A stretch of DNA of 64,000 bases from Pedobacter sp. B4-66. Lineage in GTDB: Bacteria; Bacteroidota; Bacteroidia; Sphingobacteriales; Sphingobacteriaceae. The stretch spans positions 806,001 to 870,000 of the forward strand of contig NZ_JAFVME010000001.1 in the NCBI RefSeq assembly GCF_018492665.1, given 5' to 3'. Position 1 is the first letter of the stretch; each line of letters starts with the position of its first letter. The position numbers were made by a program, and so were the translations under genes. This document shows positions 17,072 through 26,427 of the stretch, one piece after another. Under the pieces are notes generated by a model that worked only from the letters and a program-made list of their open reading frames with translations, was not told where the DNA came from and ran no database searches.

Positions 17072-19426
17072 CTATTTTGAAATTATTTCTGGACTGCTGA
17101 TTGTTTTAATAATAAACCTGTTTGATAATTCATTTTCATCAGGAAATTCGCAATCAAATTTGATAGTATGCTTTCCAGATTTTAAGCTCGGAATAGCTTG
17201 TTTTAGTGCTACTTCTTTCTTAAAACCACCTTTACTATTGTATATTTTAATAGTTGTTCCATTGCATACTATTGAATTACCCGCTTCATACTCACCGGGT
17301 AATTCCAACTTATAATAACCATCCAATTCAATTGAAGGATTGCTGATCACACCTTCTTTACCCATAATGGTAAGCGTAAAATTTAATGGTTGTTCCGCAT
17401 TATTATTTACAAACTGCCATTCCGAAAAGGTTGGTTGTCCCGGTTGAAGTACTTGTTTGGCATGTTCAAATTTGAATTTTTTAAATGGATAAAGCTTCCA
17501 ACCCTGATTATTCTGTTCAAGATGAAAATCGTTTTCGGGATTCTTTAATCTTGTCAATTGATCGGCAGAGAAAATTTTCTTTTTATAAGCTTCTTGCCAA
17601 AGTTTGATAAGGGCTAACAATTTAGGGGTATTGGGGTTTTTCTGCAAGTTTTTATAGCGTGCAACCAAAGCAAAACCCGCATTATAACCAGCAGCTCTTG
17701 CCATCATCCATTCAATATCTTCTTCAGTTGTTGTTGATGAAAGTAAAAACCACCCCAACATATTAGGCATGTAATTTCTTTCCAGAAAAGGCTGATTTTC
17801 TAAACGGAAATCTCCCTGAGATTCACGAAATCCACCGTACCATGGCTCTCCCCAATTCCAGTAATGACAAATATGCCAGTAATAATGACTTGACCTACTT
17901 GTACCATTAACCAAGGTGTGCTTGGTATCTTTAAAAACCTTTTCCGCAAAAGCCTGCATTCCATAATCACCCTCTCCTGAAGACAAGCATCCTTCGTGAC
18001 CATCAAAATCCATTTGCGAAACACCTGTTTCAGTAAAGAAACGACCTAAATTCCCAGCAATCTCCTGTTGAAGATTAAAGTTTGTGAAAAGGGTATTGTA
18101 AGGATAATCCATCATCATACCTGCTGCGTCTCCTTTTGTATGAGCTGCTGCTTTTGTTCCGTAAGCCCCACGCTGACAATCCAGCAATTTAAAAGGTCGT
18201 TCTGATGTCACTTCTCGGAAACGGATAATTTCTTCACCGATTTGCACAGCATGTAATGTACTTGGCTTTATGTTTTTAAAATACTCGTCCGATTCAACTG
18301 TAATTTCAGTAGCAGATGAGGTTACATTTTCTGTTAATGTAGAGGAACCCGTTAGGCCAAGTCGTTTATCAGGTATTGGCGTTACATAAGGGTCGTTAGT
18401 ATTGATAAAATTACTAAGGGTATGTACACCTACACGAATTCCTTTTTTTGCTGCTTTATCAACACAAACTTTCATTCCTGCATTACCATTTGGAAAACTT
18501 GTAGGATTTAAAACAAAATGACCCCAGGATTGGAACGGACTTTCATGGTAAACCGACATAAGTTCAGCCTGTTTCGCATAATTTAATAAGGTATCTATGT
18601 TACTCTCATCAAAATCAGTAATCATATAAGCCCTTCCGGTTTCTGGCGACTGTTTGTGCCAAACGCCATTAATCAACGGATGTGGAAGCCCCTCGGCAAG
18701 CTCTATTACCCCAATACGAGACAACACCTGATTCTCGGAGCATCCAAAAAGTGCAATCTTTGAACCGATAGTAGTTTCATTGGGTATTGCATCAACCGGC
18801 ATATTAGCATATTGATTCCAAACGGTAATTTTCCGATCTTTTGATCTATCCAGACTAAATGCCTGTAGGCTACTTCCATAAGGCTGACTAACTGCCACAG
18901 AACCTCGCGAATAATCTGCCCCTTCAGCATTATTTAAAACCCCGCCAATAGTTTTTACATTTAATGATTGAAGGCCGATTGCATATTCGCCATCGCGCAC
19001 CACCCCAACAACTTCTCCAATTGTTTGTCCAATAATAGTTGGATACGAACCCCAGTTAACTGCATTTACTTTATCTTTTGCGTTTAAACGAATTAATTCG
19101 AAAACCAAATGGGTTTTCTTTTGGGTAACTTTTACTTCAGCAGAAACTTTGGAGTTTGCAAAGTTCAGGGTAATAGTACCCGATTTGCTATTAAATACAG
19201 CTTGAGCTGGTTCTTCCCAGTCGTCGGCTGTACGAATCTTTAATAAGGGCGCCTTTTCTCCAATGGCCAGGTAATTTTTTCCCGTCTTAGGATTCAACAT
19301 TGCGGTGATCTGACCCGATGAGGAAACATTCAGGTTTAAATCATCTGTTTTTAGGTTGATTTGTTGCGCTGAAATATTAAAAAAATAAATAAGCAGCGAA
19401 AAAGTAATCAAGATTGTTTTTTTCAT
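17072..19426 (-). CDS. Secreted glycoside-hydrolase-like protein of unknown specificity
   Basis: Secreted protein of 784 residues with a signal peptide (cleavage after FFNISA). An N-terminal beta-sandwich (~20-250) is followed by a probable (beta/alpha)8 barrel (~260-640), and a beta-sandwich ends the protein. The acidic motif DFDGHEG at residues 473-479, preceded by a strand (TGVSQM), is what one expects of a barrel-borne catalytic aspartate. Tryptophan-rich segments (HYWNWGEPWYGGFRES) could line a sugar subsite. I do not recognise the CAZy family. It may be a periplasmic polysaccharide-degrading enzyme, and is transcribed away from the neighbouring TonB receptor. Confidence 0.6.
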   Translation of the reverse strand: MKKTILITFSLLIYFFNISAQQINLKTDDLNLNVSSSGQITAMLNPKTGKNYLAIGEKAPLLKIRTADDWEEPAQAVFNSKSGTITLNFANSKVSAEVKVTQKKTHLVFELIRLNAKDKVNAVNWGSYPTIIGQTIGEVVGVVRDGEYAIGLQSLNVKTIGGVLNNAEGADYSRGSVAVSQPYGSSLQAFSLDRSKDRKITVWNQYANMPVDAIPNETTIGSKIALFGCSENQVLSRIGVIELAEGLPHPLINGVWHKQSPETGRAYMITDFDESNIDTLLNYAKQAELMSVYHESPFQSWGHFVLNPTSFPNGNAGMKVCVDKAAKKGIRVGVHTLSNFINTNDPYVTPIPDKRLGLTGSSTLTENVTSSATEITVESDEYFKNIKPSTLHAVQIGEEIIRFREVTSERPFKLLDCQRGAYGTKAAAHTKGDAAGMMMDYPYNTLFTNFNLQQEIAGNLGRFFTETGVSQMDFDGHEGCLSSGEGDYGMQAFAEKVFKDTKHTLVNGTSRSSHYYWHICHYWNWGEPWYGGFRESQGDFRLENQPFLERNYMPNMLGWFLLSSTTTEEDIEWMMARAAGYNAGFALVARYKNLQKNPNTPKLLALIKLWQEAYKKKIFSADQLTRLKNPENDFHLEQNNQGWKLYPFKKFKFEHAKQVLQPGQPTFSEWQFVNNNAEQPLNFTLTIMGKEGVISNPSIELDGYYKLELPGEYEAGNSIVCNGTTIKIYNSKGGFKKEVALKQAIPSLKSGKHTIKFDCEFPDENELSNRFIIKTISSPEIISK

Positions 19427-19671
19427 CGTGTCATTTGTGTGTGTGTTGACAATTAAACGAATGTGATATTGAAATTAATCATTCCACTTTGTAAAAAAAA
19501 CAGGAATGAGACCAAATAATAAAAGTCCCGAAAATAGTTATAGAATGACTGATAAACTTCCGTGATTTTGATAAATACCGATGTTTTTTTGACTAATCAA
19601 CAGAATTACATGTTTTTATTTAGATTTATTATAATTAACATACTTTTACTTACTTTCGCCCAAAAATAAAT

Positions 19672-22035
19672 ATGATGATAAAAAACTTACTTGTGCTGCT
19701 CTCATTTCTGCTTCTCTCCTTCTCTCAAACCTACGGGCAGAACATTAAAATTCATGGCGTAGTCGCGGATAAAATTTCGGGGGTTCCATTTGTAACCATC
19801 GAAGCAAATAAGTCGATAAAAACACAAACCGATACAAAAGGACACTTTACATTATTTGTAGAAGCCGGGAAACCTATAGTATTAAAAACAATAGCTGTAG
19901 GTTATAAAAGCCTAAATATAGAACTAGGGTCATTACAACGTGACACAGTCCTAAACTGGATACTAGAGCAAGAAAACAACACATTAGAAAATGTAATAAT
20001 CTCTGCAACACGAAAACCTGAAAACATACGTAATATAGCTGCATCAGTAAGTGTTGTCTCAAAAAAGAAGCTAGAATCAGAAATGACCATTAACCCTGAT
20101 TTAAGTACAATTTTAGCCAATCAGGTTCCTGGATTTGCCCCAACTGCACAAACAGGAAATAACGTGGGACAAAATCTTCGCGGAAGGCCAATGCTGGTTA
20201 TGATTGATGGGGTAAGCCAATCTTCGCCGTTAAGAAATGCTGAGGTAGACCTACGTTCTATCGATCCTGCAGTTTTACAGCGAATAGAAGTTGTAAAAGG
20301 TGCAACAGCAATTTATGGAAATGGCGCAGCTGGCGGATTGATTAACTACATTACACTTGTTCCTGATATTGCAGCAAAGTTTGCTGGAAAAACATCTGTA
20401 AACCTAAACGGATCGTTGATTAACCCAAAAAATTCTGCAGGTGGTCGCATCAATCAAATGTTTTACGGCAAGGTTGGGAAGATTGATTACGTAGCTAGTG
20501 GAACTTATGAACAAACAGGTGAATATAAAGATGCTAAAGGTGATGTAGTTGGTCCAAACTATAGTTTAGGCGAAACTGACAGTTACAACACGTTCTTCAA
20601 AATTGGCTATCAGCCAACTAAAAACCAACGTTTACAGCTCATGTACAATATGTACAGCAGTTTACAGAATAGTAATTTCACATTAGTGAATGGTAATCTT
20701 GCCACAGGTCAAAAGGCTACAGGTGTATTAGGCAAACCTCTAGGTATACCAACCGGTGTAGATTACAACCACAATATCAACCTGTCATATAAAATAGATA
20801 GCATATTATTGAACACCAGTCTAACTATTGATACTTATTTTGAAAAACGTAAAGATGTATTTTATGTTTCTTTAGGCCGTTTTGATGGCGGCGATGGACA
20901 ATCATTGGCTACAAACGAAAAAAAAGGTGCTCGTTTATTTTTAGAAACACCTGTTTTGCAAACTTCGGCTTTAAAAGCAACACTAGCCTATGGGGCAGAT
21001 TTTTTAAAGGATAAAACGGCACAGCCTTTAGTTGATGGGAGGACTTGGGTACCCGAAATGGACATGACCAACCTGGCACCATTTGCGCAAGCAAGTATAA
21101 CTGCATTAAAAGACCTGATATTTACCACCGGAATACGTTTGGAGCATGTAAATATTAATGTTGACGATTACAAAACATTGCGCACTACAAATGCAACGGG
21201 AGGCACAGTGACTCCTTCTTTTGATGTTACTGGTGGCAAATTAAAGTACAACACTTATCTGTACAATGCAGCATTAAGGTACAACCGTTTTGCATTGTTT
21301 AGTCCTTTTGTAAGTTTCTCTCAGGGCTTTTCGGTAATGGACATTGGCCTTGCACTACGTGAGGCTAAAGTGAATAGCATTGAGAAGATCAATACTGACG
21401 CGGTAAAAGTGAATAATTATGAAGCGGGTTTTCAAAGCACATATCAAGACCTAACTTTTCTTGCTTCTGTATACAGAAGTACATCTAAACTTGGTATTGA
21501 AGTTGTATACGATGCCGCTACAGGATTGTTTAACACTGCAAGAAGTCCGGAAAGAATATATGGATTTGAACTTGCTGCCAATTATAAATTGATGCCTTCA
21601 TTAGAATTTGGTGCGAGCTATAGTTATACGGAAGGTAAACGTGACATCGATAACAATGGCAAATTTGACGACAGTGCCGATATGTATATGAATGGCCGCC
21701 GAATTTCAGCACCTAAAGTTACCGGAACAGTTACTTATAGTCCATTGAGCATACTAGACCTAACACTTAACTATACCGGAATAGGGTCGCGTAATCGTTT
21801 CGAAAAAAATAAAACAGGCGTTTACAATGGCAATGAAGGAGCAGTTAAGGCCTATAACCTCTTCAGTTTTGCAGGTAGCTATAGGGCGAATAAAAATACC
21901 AGAATTACTTTAGGTGTGGAAAATCTGTTTAATGAGGATTATTTTCCAGCCAGGGCACAATGGTTTATGCAACCGGGTTTTTATTCTAAAGGCAGAGGAA
22001 CATCAGTTAACCTGGGGCTGTCTGTAAGCTACTAG
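19672..22035 (+). CDS. TonB-dependent receptor (siderophore-receptor-like)
   Basis: Outer-membrane receptor of 787 residues. Signal peptide at 1-22 (ends TYGQ), CarboxypepD-reg-like domain ~24-105, plug ~115-225 with LRGRPMLVMIDGVSQSSPL and VVKGATAIYGNGAAGGLINY, and a barrel to an aromatic C-terminus (LGLSVSY). The plug motif and size fit TonB-dependent siderophore or vitamin receptors (FhuA/FecA class) rather than the 1000-residue SusC type. There is no STN domain, so no FecR signalling is expected. It is monocistronic and ends in a strong terminator. A TACTTTCG box at 19651 could be part of its promoter. The ligand is unknown. Confidence 0.9.
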   Translation: MMIKNLLVLLSFLLLSFSQTYGQNIKIHGVVADKISGVPFVTIEANKSIKTQTDTKGHFTLFVEAGKPIVLKTIAVGYKSLNIELGSLQRDTVLNWILEQENNTLENVIISATRKPENIRNIAASVSVVSKKKLESEMTINPDLSTILANQVPGFAPTAQTGNNVGQNLRGRPMLVMIDGVSQSSPLRNAEVDLRSIDPAVLQRIEVVKGATAIYGNGAAGGLINYITLVPDIAAKFAGKTSVNLNGSLINPKNSAGGRINQMFYGKVGKIDYVASGTYEQTGEYKDAKGDVVGPNYSLGETDSYNTFFKIGYQPTKNQRLQLMYNMYSSLQNSNFTLVNGNLATGQKATGVLGKPLGIPTGVDYNHNINLSYKIDSILLNTSLTIDTYFEKRKDVFYVSLGRFDGGDGQSLATNEKKGARLFLETPVLQTSALKATLAYGADFLKDKTAQPLVDGRTWVPEMDMTNLAPFAQASITALKDLIFTTGIRLEHVNINVDDYKTLRTTNATGGTVTPSFDVTGGKLKYNTYLYNAALRYNRFALFSPFVSFSQGFSVMDIGLALREAKVNSIEKINTDAVKVNNYEAGFQSTYQDLTFLASVYRSTSKLGIEVVYDAATGLFNTARSPERIYGFELAANYKLMPSLEFGASYSYTEGKRDIDNNGKFDDSADMYMNGRRISAPKVTGTVTYSPLSILDLTLNYTGIGSRNRFEKNKTGVYNGNEGAVKAYNLFSFAGSYRANKNTRITLGVENLFNEDYFPARAQWFMQPGFYSKGRGTSVNLGLSVSY

Positions 22036-22044
22036 GTAAGCACT

Positions 22045-22096
22045 AAGCCCTACTTTGCTAAACTTCCTTGTAAAAAAGTTTAGCAAAGTAGGGCTT
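22045..22096. terminator. Strong bidirectional terminator
   Basis: A perfect 21-bp stem (22045-22065 with 22076-22096) with a 10-base loop, between the convergent TonB receptor (stop 22035) and DsbA/SpxH-like (stop 22100) genes. A/T-rich flanks support termination on both strands. Confidence 0.9.
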
Positions 22097-22099
22097 CAG

Positions 22100-22993
22100 T
22101 TATTTATGACAAATATACATTACTCCCGTTTTAACAGTCTGTTTTTCAAGCTTTCCTTGTAATACCAATTCTTCTAATTGTTCCTTTCCTATTTGATCGC
22201 TTATACCCATAATAGTAGTATATTCCTTAAGCGCCAAAGTAGGATATTTTCTAAATAGCTGAATCGGATCAGTGTAGCCATGTTCCTTTTTCTTTACTTC
22301 AGGAAACATTTTCAACACCGCATTTTCAAAATCTGTGTATGGCCTAAACCCATACAGAGTAACTTGATCATTTTGACCGTTAGAAAAGAACATTGTTGGG
22401 AACCCTCTAACACCTAGCTTTCTTCCATAGGCTAAATCTTCCTCAAATAACGTTTTGGCGACTCCATCATAGTTTTGTTTTAGTTGATCTATATCTAACC
22501 CTACTATTTCCGCAGCTTCAGCTATTACTTCCCATCTTGTAATATTTCTTTCATCCAGAAAAACAAACTCCCGCAATTTCCTCAAGAAAGCAATTGCTTT
22601 TTCATCATCTTGTATTTGAGCCGCCTTTACAGCAATTGAGGGTGGATATGACGAATCAAGCGGGTCATTTAGCCACACTCCGCCTACTATAGGCATCTCG
22701 TAATAAGCGCTTACCTCTTCCCAATGCCCGGCAACATCGCTAGGTTTACTGATTCCACCGCTATTGTAACTCCAATCTGGCAATAAACCTCCCATACGAT
22801 AATCTATTTCCAAATTATCCCCATACTCCAATTTCAATTTGCGAAGCTGAGGCTCAATTCCCCAACATGACGAACAGATAGGATCTGTGTAATAGGTAAT
22901 TTTAACTGGCTTATTGGTAATTTCAATTTGTTGCAGCTGTTTATCGACAACAAGTCCCGGAATTTCACAAACCCCTGTTGCAGGATCACACAT
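22100..22993 (-). CDS. DsbA-family thioredoxin-fold protein (SpxH/FrnE-like)
   Basis: Thioredoxin-fold protein of 297 residues from the ATG at 22993; the open frame reaches a TTG at 23035. The motif TDPICSSCWGIEPQLRKL holds a CxxC followed by W, typical of DsbA-like SpxH/YjbH and FrnE proteins. The cis-proline loop is in VRGFPTMFFSNG. The N-terminus carries a second cysteine pair (MCDPATGVCEIPG). There is no signal peptide, so it acts in the cytoplasm: disulfide isomerisation, or, as for Firmicute SpxH, adaptor work (the latter is not established for Bacteroidota). The gene is divergent from an HxlR regulator with a palindrome in between, which suggests redox-controlled expression. Confidence 0.88.
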   Translation of the reverse strand: MCDPATGVCEIPGLVVDKQLQQIEITNKPVKITYYTDPICSSCWGIEPQLRKLKLEYGDNLEIDYRMGGLLPDWSYNSGGISKPSDVAGHWEEVSAYYEMPIVGGVWLNDPLDSSYPPSIAVKAAQIQDDEKAIAFLRKLREFVFLDERNITRWEVIAEAAEIVGLDIDQLKQNYDGVAKTLFEEDLAYGRKLGVRGFPTMFFSNGQNDQVTLYGFRPYTDFENAVLKMFPEVKKKEHGYTDPIQLFRKYPTLALKEYTTIMGISDQIGKEQLEELVLQGKLEKQTVKTGVMYICHK

Positions 22994-23099
22994 TAGTGGA
23001 TCACTTTCTTTTTCTGCTTTATTATATGTTTTCAACGTAATTCAGATTTTTAATAATAACTTTAGTACAAAGTTGCACAGTAATTAAATACCCATCAAT

Positions 23100-23119
23100 T
23101 AGTCAAAAATATCTGACTA
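23100..23119. promoter_or_regulatory. Candidate HxlR operator (inverted repeat)
   Basis: TAGTCA - 8 bases - TGACTA, a perfect 6-bp inverted repeat in the 95-base region between the divergent hxlR-like and DsbA-like genes. It lies 12 bases before the regulator ATG. It would also overlap the -33 zone of a minus-strand CAACTTTG box (23068-23075) that could be the DsbA-like gene's -7 element. Confidence 0.5.
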
Positions 23120-23130
23120 CCATTATCACT

Positions 23131-23418
23131 ATGGAAAATAACGATTGCCCTGCTGAAGGGTTACTAAAGCTGCTATCCGGAAAATGGAAGCCGCAAATTT
23201 TTCTTTTGGCATGTTCTGAACCTGTTAGGTTTAACTCCTTATTACGGCAACTAAAAGGCGCTAATAAACAGTCAATTGCCACTGCGTTGAGAGAATTGGA
23301 AGAAAATGACCTATTGATAAAAATTGTTGTAAAAGAAAAGCCACTGCATATTGAATACAATTTATCTGAAAAAGGTAAATCACTAATTCCTATTTTTCAG
23401 AGTTTGGAGAATATTTGA
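23131..23418 (+). CDS. HxlR-family winged-helix regulator
   Basis: DNA-binding protein of 95 residues. Family signatures: the N-terminal cysteine after the acidic start (MENNDCPAEG), LLKLLSGKWKPQIFLLA, RFNSLLRQLKGANKQSIATALRELEENDLL (recognition helix) and a wing ending YNLSEKGKSLIPIF. The cysteine at position 6 is where HxlR/YodB-type proteins sense electrophiles or redox change. It is divergent from the DsbA-like gene, which is its most likely target, and probably autoregulated. Confidence 0.93.
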   Translation: MENNDCPAEGLLKLLSGKWKPQIFLLACSEPVRFNSLLRQLKGANKQSIATALRELEENDLLIKIVVKEKPLHIEYNLSEKGKSLIPIFQSLENI

Positions 23419-23436
23419 TAATGATATAATAAATAA

Positions 23437-23472
23437 TTAAGCCTCTTTCAGATTTGTCCGAAAGAGGCTTAA
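23437..23472. terminator. Bidirectional terminator
   Basis: A 13-bp perfect stem TTAAGCCTCTTTC / GAAAGAGGCTTAA with a 10-base loop between the convergent hxlR-like and bestrophin-like genes. Confidence 0.88.
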
Positions 23473-23490
23473 TGTTTAGTTAGAAAACCG

Positions 23491-24417
23491 TTACAAAATA
23501 TAGTAAGAACCTATGCCCGATTTTTCAAGTTGAGGCAAATCTTCATACAATTTATTATCATCAAGCATTTGACATAAATCTTTCTCTATATTTCTACAGA
23601 TCGTAGTGGTAGGTGTATCTGTAGGTTTATTCTCGAATGGATCTTGTAAGTGTACCGCCATTTTTTCGACCAGCAAAAAGAAGGTTGCTATTGCAATAAC
23701 CAATGGTACTTCCATGTAACCAAAGTATTCAATCAACCCAAATGGTAAAAGAACAATAAACAAGTGGATAGACATGTTAATGTATTTACTGTAAGTAACG
23801 GGAAATACAGTGTTTTTGATACGTTCCGATCCTCCCATATGGTTACATAGAGCAGTTATAGATTTATTAATTTCTATTTGCTGATATCTATTTATCCAAC
23901 CTTCATTTAATGCCTTTTTTAAATCCATAGCATGCAGCTCTAATAAAGCAACTGTAACATTGCGTTGCTTCTTTATAAAGGCAAGTTCATTTTTATCCAA
24001 GTATCTTTCTAACCCCTTATGTGCACTAAAGCCTCTTAAAGATTGACTAAGTGCGTTACACCAAGCAATTTGTCTTTTGATAAATCTTTCCTTAAATTCT
24101 TCAACTTCTTCTAGCTCGTATGGGTTTTCAACAAATGACAAGATTTGCCTGGATATTGTTCTTGAATCATTGACAATAGCACCCCAAATTATTCTGGCCT
24201 CCCACCATCTATCATAAGCCTGATTTGAACGAAAGGCAAGCAGCAATGATATAATTGTACCCAGAAGCGCAGGAACCGCAATAGGTATAGAGATTCGGGA
24301 TACATGAAAATTCTGGTAAAGTATAACAATGCCTACCGAATAAGCGATTACAAAAATTAACTCTGTTTTAATTTTTCCAAAAATGTAAGTAAGGGGTATA
24401 TTATTTCGTAACAGCAT
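23491..24417 (-). CDS. Bestrophin-family ion channel
   Basis: Membrane protein of 308 residues in the bestrophin/UPF0187 family of pentameric anion or cation channels. Typical features are the N-terminal TM region (FVIAYSVGIVILYQ and IAVPALLGTIISLLLAF), the block RSNQAYDRWWEARIIWGAIVNDSR, and the later TM pair (IHLFIVLLPFGLIEYFGY, VPLVIAIATFFLLVEK) followed by LQDPFENKPTDTP, which corresponds to the calcium-clasp-like conserved acidic segment. It is followed closely upstream by a Usp-like gene on the same strand, possibly one unit. Confidence 0.93.
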   Translation of the reverse strand: MLLRNNIPLTYIFGKIKTELIFVIAYSVGIVILYQNFHVSRISIPIAVPALLGTIISLLLAFRSNQAYDRWWEARIIWGAIVNDSRTISRQILSFVENPYELEEVEEFKERFIKRQIAWCNALSQSLRGFSAHKGLERYLDKNELAFIKKQRNVTVALLELHAMDLKKALNEGWINRYQQIEINKSITALCNHMGGSERIKNTVFPVTYSKYINMSIHLFIVLLPFGLIEYFGYMEVPLVIAIATFFLLVEKMAVHLQDPFENKPTDTPTTTICRNIEKDLCQMLDDNKLYEDLPQLEKSGIGSYYIL

Positions 24418-24440
24418 AACTATTGGGGCTAAATATTAAA

Positions 24441-24938
24441 CTAAACACTTAAAGCATTAATCCTGTCTGCAGGTATTTTGGTATCAAATAATTTCTCTTC
24501 TTTAGAGAATTCATGAATATCCAGATCTATCACCTGGCAACCGCAGTGCTTTGTTAAGGAAGCCGGATTGATACTAAACTTGTGAATTGGGTTAAAGTTG
24601 TAGTCTTTAGGATAAGCGATACAATCAGCATTAACACCCTCAATGAAATTTTTAAAGGCTGCAACTGTGCTCCCGTAAAAATATTCGATACCAATAAACT
24701 TAATATCATTTGGATATTTCTGTTTGTAGGCATCCATTTCATTATAAAATTCATCACTAACCTTTTCGTAGTCCCTGCCCCTGCGACTTAACATTAGCAT
24801 GTCTGTAATAGAATCTGAAAGTTTAAACGCATGCATAAAGATGACTCCAACATTTTCAGGTTTGTTGGTAAAAACCAGGGAGTCAATAATTTTCAGACTT
24901 TCTACATTAAAATCGGTTGGTACTAATACAGTTTTCAT
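24441..24938 (-). CDS. Universal-stress-protein-like protein
   Basis: Rossmann-like protein of 165 residues. The start KTVLVPTDFNVESLKIIDSL and strands VGVIFMHAFKL and ADCIAYPKDY fit the UspA fold. The usual C-terminal ATP-binding glycine motif (GxxGxxxxxxxxxGS/T) is not visible; a SLTKHCGCQVIDLDI stretch takes its place. It is therefore a divergent, probably non-ATP-binding member. It precedes the bestrophin gene by 23 bases. Confidence 0.65.
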   Translation of the reverse strand: MKTVLVPTDFNVESLKIIDSLVFTNKPENVGVIFMHAFKLSDSITDMLMLSRRGRDYEKVSDEFYNEMDAYKQKYPNDIKFIGIEYFYGSTVAAFKNFIEGVNADCIAYPKDYNFNPIHKFSINPASLTKHCGCQVIDLDIHEFSKEEKLFDTKIPADRINALSV

Positions 24939-25077
24939 AGCTCTTCTTGTTTTAATAAATTGATTAATTATTTATCCAAGTTTCGACTAATGATATTATA
25001 GCCAAATAAGAGATACATTAAAAAGTGATTAGAATTTAAAAAACTTGAAATGAAGTACCGAAAAGTTGAATTGGTGA

Positions 25078-26427
25078 TTATTTAATAGGTAGATGAACTT
25101 TAATTTCTGTTGCAATATTTTCTTGAGAGCTGATACCGATGCTACCACGATGCAAGCGAATTATATTTAGGGACAAGGGCAGGCCAATGCCGTACCCCTT
25201 AAAGTCTGATGTATTTGAAGCTCTATAAAAAGGTTCAAAAATATGTTGTACATCACCGGGAGGAATACCGATTCCATGATCTTTTACTGCTATTGACAAC
25301 ACGTTTGACTTACTTTCTAAGGTTATCAATACTGGTTTGTTATTAGAATATTTGCAAGCGTTACTTACAATATTTGCTATGGCTAACTTAAGTAGATTAA
25401 TATTTGCTTTTACTGTTATCTGGTCTTCGTCGGCTGGCAACATACTAAAATCGATTTCGATCTTACTTTCAGGGTGCACCTGGTTAACTGTACCTTTGAT
25501 ATCCCAAATCAATTCATCTATTCTTACTTGTTCCCAAGGGTGGTTTTTGCCATTGAAACCGGTTTGAGCCAAACCTAACAAACTTGTTAATATATGTTCT
25601 AATCGATCTGATTCATCTTTTATTTTGGCGAGTGTTAAATAGTGATCCTTGCCCTTAGTGTCTGATTTCATTGCAAGTTCTACCTCGCCACTAATAATAG
25701 TCAATGGTGTTCGTAACTCGTGCGAAGCATTGCTGATAAAGTTATTCTGTGTTTCGAAAGCTGTCTCTAATCTATTTAACATATTGTTAAAAGTTTGTGA
25801 GAGCTGGGCCATTTCATCAGTACCGTGAACATCAAGTCTTAAGTGCAAATTTTCTGCCTTTATCTTTTTTACACTTTTAATGATGTTTCTTAAGGGATTA
25901 AGCATGTAGTTGGAGAATTTCCAGCCCACTACAAAAGACATAATTATAGATAGAAAAAAACCGGCGAATAAGATTTTTTGTAAATCCTTTAATTCTCTAA
26001 ACCCGAAAGGATCATTAGCCGAAACGATAATGATATGATCTTGTTGATTTCCGGCAAAATACTTCCCGGCATAAAAATGATTCTCTTTACGGTAACGGGC
26101 TATTTTACCTTCCTTAATTTTATCGTAAAAACTATTTGGCAAATCGACACCTATTTTTACATTACCGATGTCATCTTTTTCAATAACAAATTCTTTCTCA
26201 TCTGGTAAGCGCTCCAAATATTGATTACGAACTTTAGCATACATGTTGTCACTCTTATCTTCAGCAAGTCTAATTTCGGCAGCGATGTTAACTCTAGCTT
26301 CTAATCTTTTGTAAAAATCTTCAAAAGCAAAGTCATTGGCAAAATACCAAACAAACCCGCTTAATAAAGAAATGATAATTGCTGATAGAATGGCGAAAAG
26401 AAGAGTTATTTTTCTTGCTATACTCAT
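25078..26427 (-). CDS. Two-component sensor histidine kinase
   Basis: Membrane histidine kinase of 449 residues. TM1 ~8-29, periplasmic sensor ~30-150, TM2 ~155-177, HAMP ~175-228 (FSNYMLNPLRNIIKSVKKIK). HisKA carries the phospho-accepting H236 in SNASHELRTPL. HATPase_c shows the N box (IANIVSNACKYSNNK), G1 (VKDHGIGIP), F box (IFEPFYRAS) and G2 (GYGIGLPLSLNI). Its ATG overlaps the stop of the response-regulator gene by one base (TAATG), so the pair is translationally coupled. Organisation is like CusS/ArlS-type kinases. The stimulus is unknown. Confidence 0.96.
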   Translation of the reverse strand: MSIARKITLLFAILSAIIISLLSGFVWYFANDFAFEDFYKRLEARVNIAAEIRLAEDKSDNMYAKVRNQYLERLPDEKEFVIEKDDIGNVKIGVDLPNSFYDKIKEGKIARYRKENHFYAGKYFAGNQQDHIIIVSANDPFGFRELKDLQKILFAGFFLSIIMSFVVGWKFSNYMLNPLRNIIKSVKKIKAENLHLRLDVHGTDEMAQLSQTFNNMLNRLETAFETQNNFISNASHELRTPLTIISGEVELAMKSDTKGKDHYLTLAKIKDESDRLEHILTSLLGLAQTGFNGKNHPWEQVRIDELIWDIKGTVNQVHPESKIEIDFSMLPADEDQITVKANINLLKLAIANIVSNACKYSNNKPVLITLESKSNVLSIAVKDHGIGIPPGDVQHIFEPFYRASNTSDFKGYGIGLPLSLNIIRLHRGSIGISSQENIATEIKVHLPIK

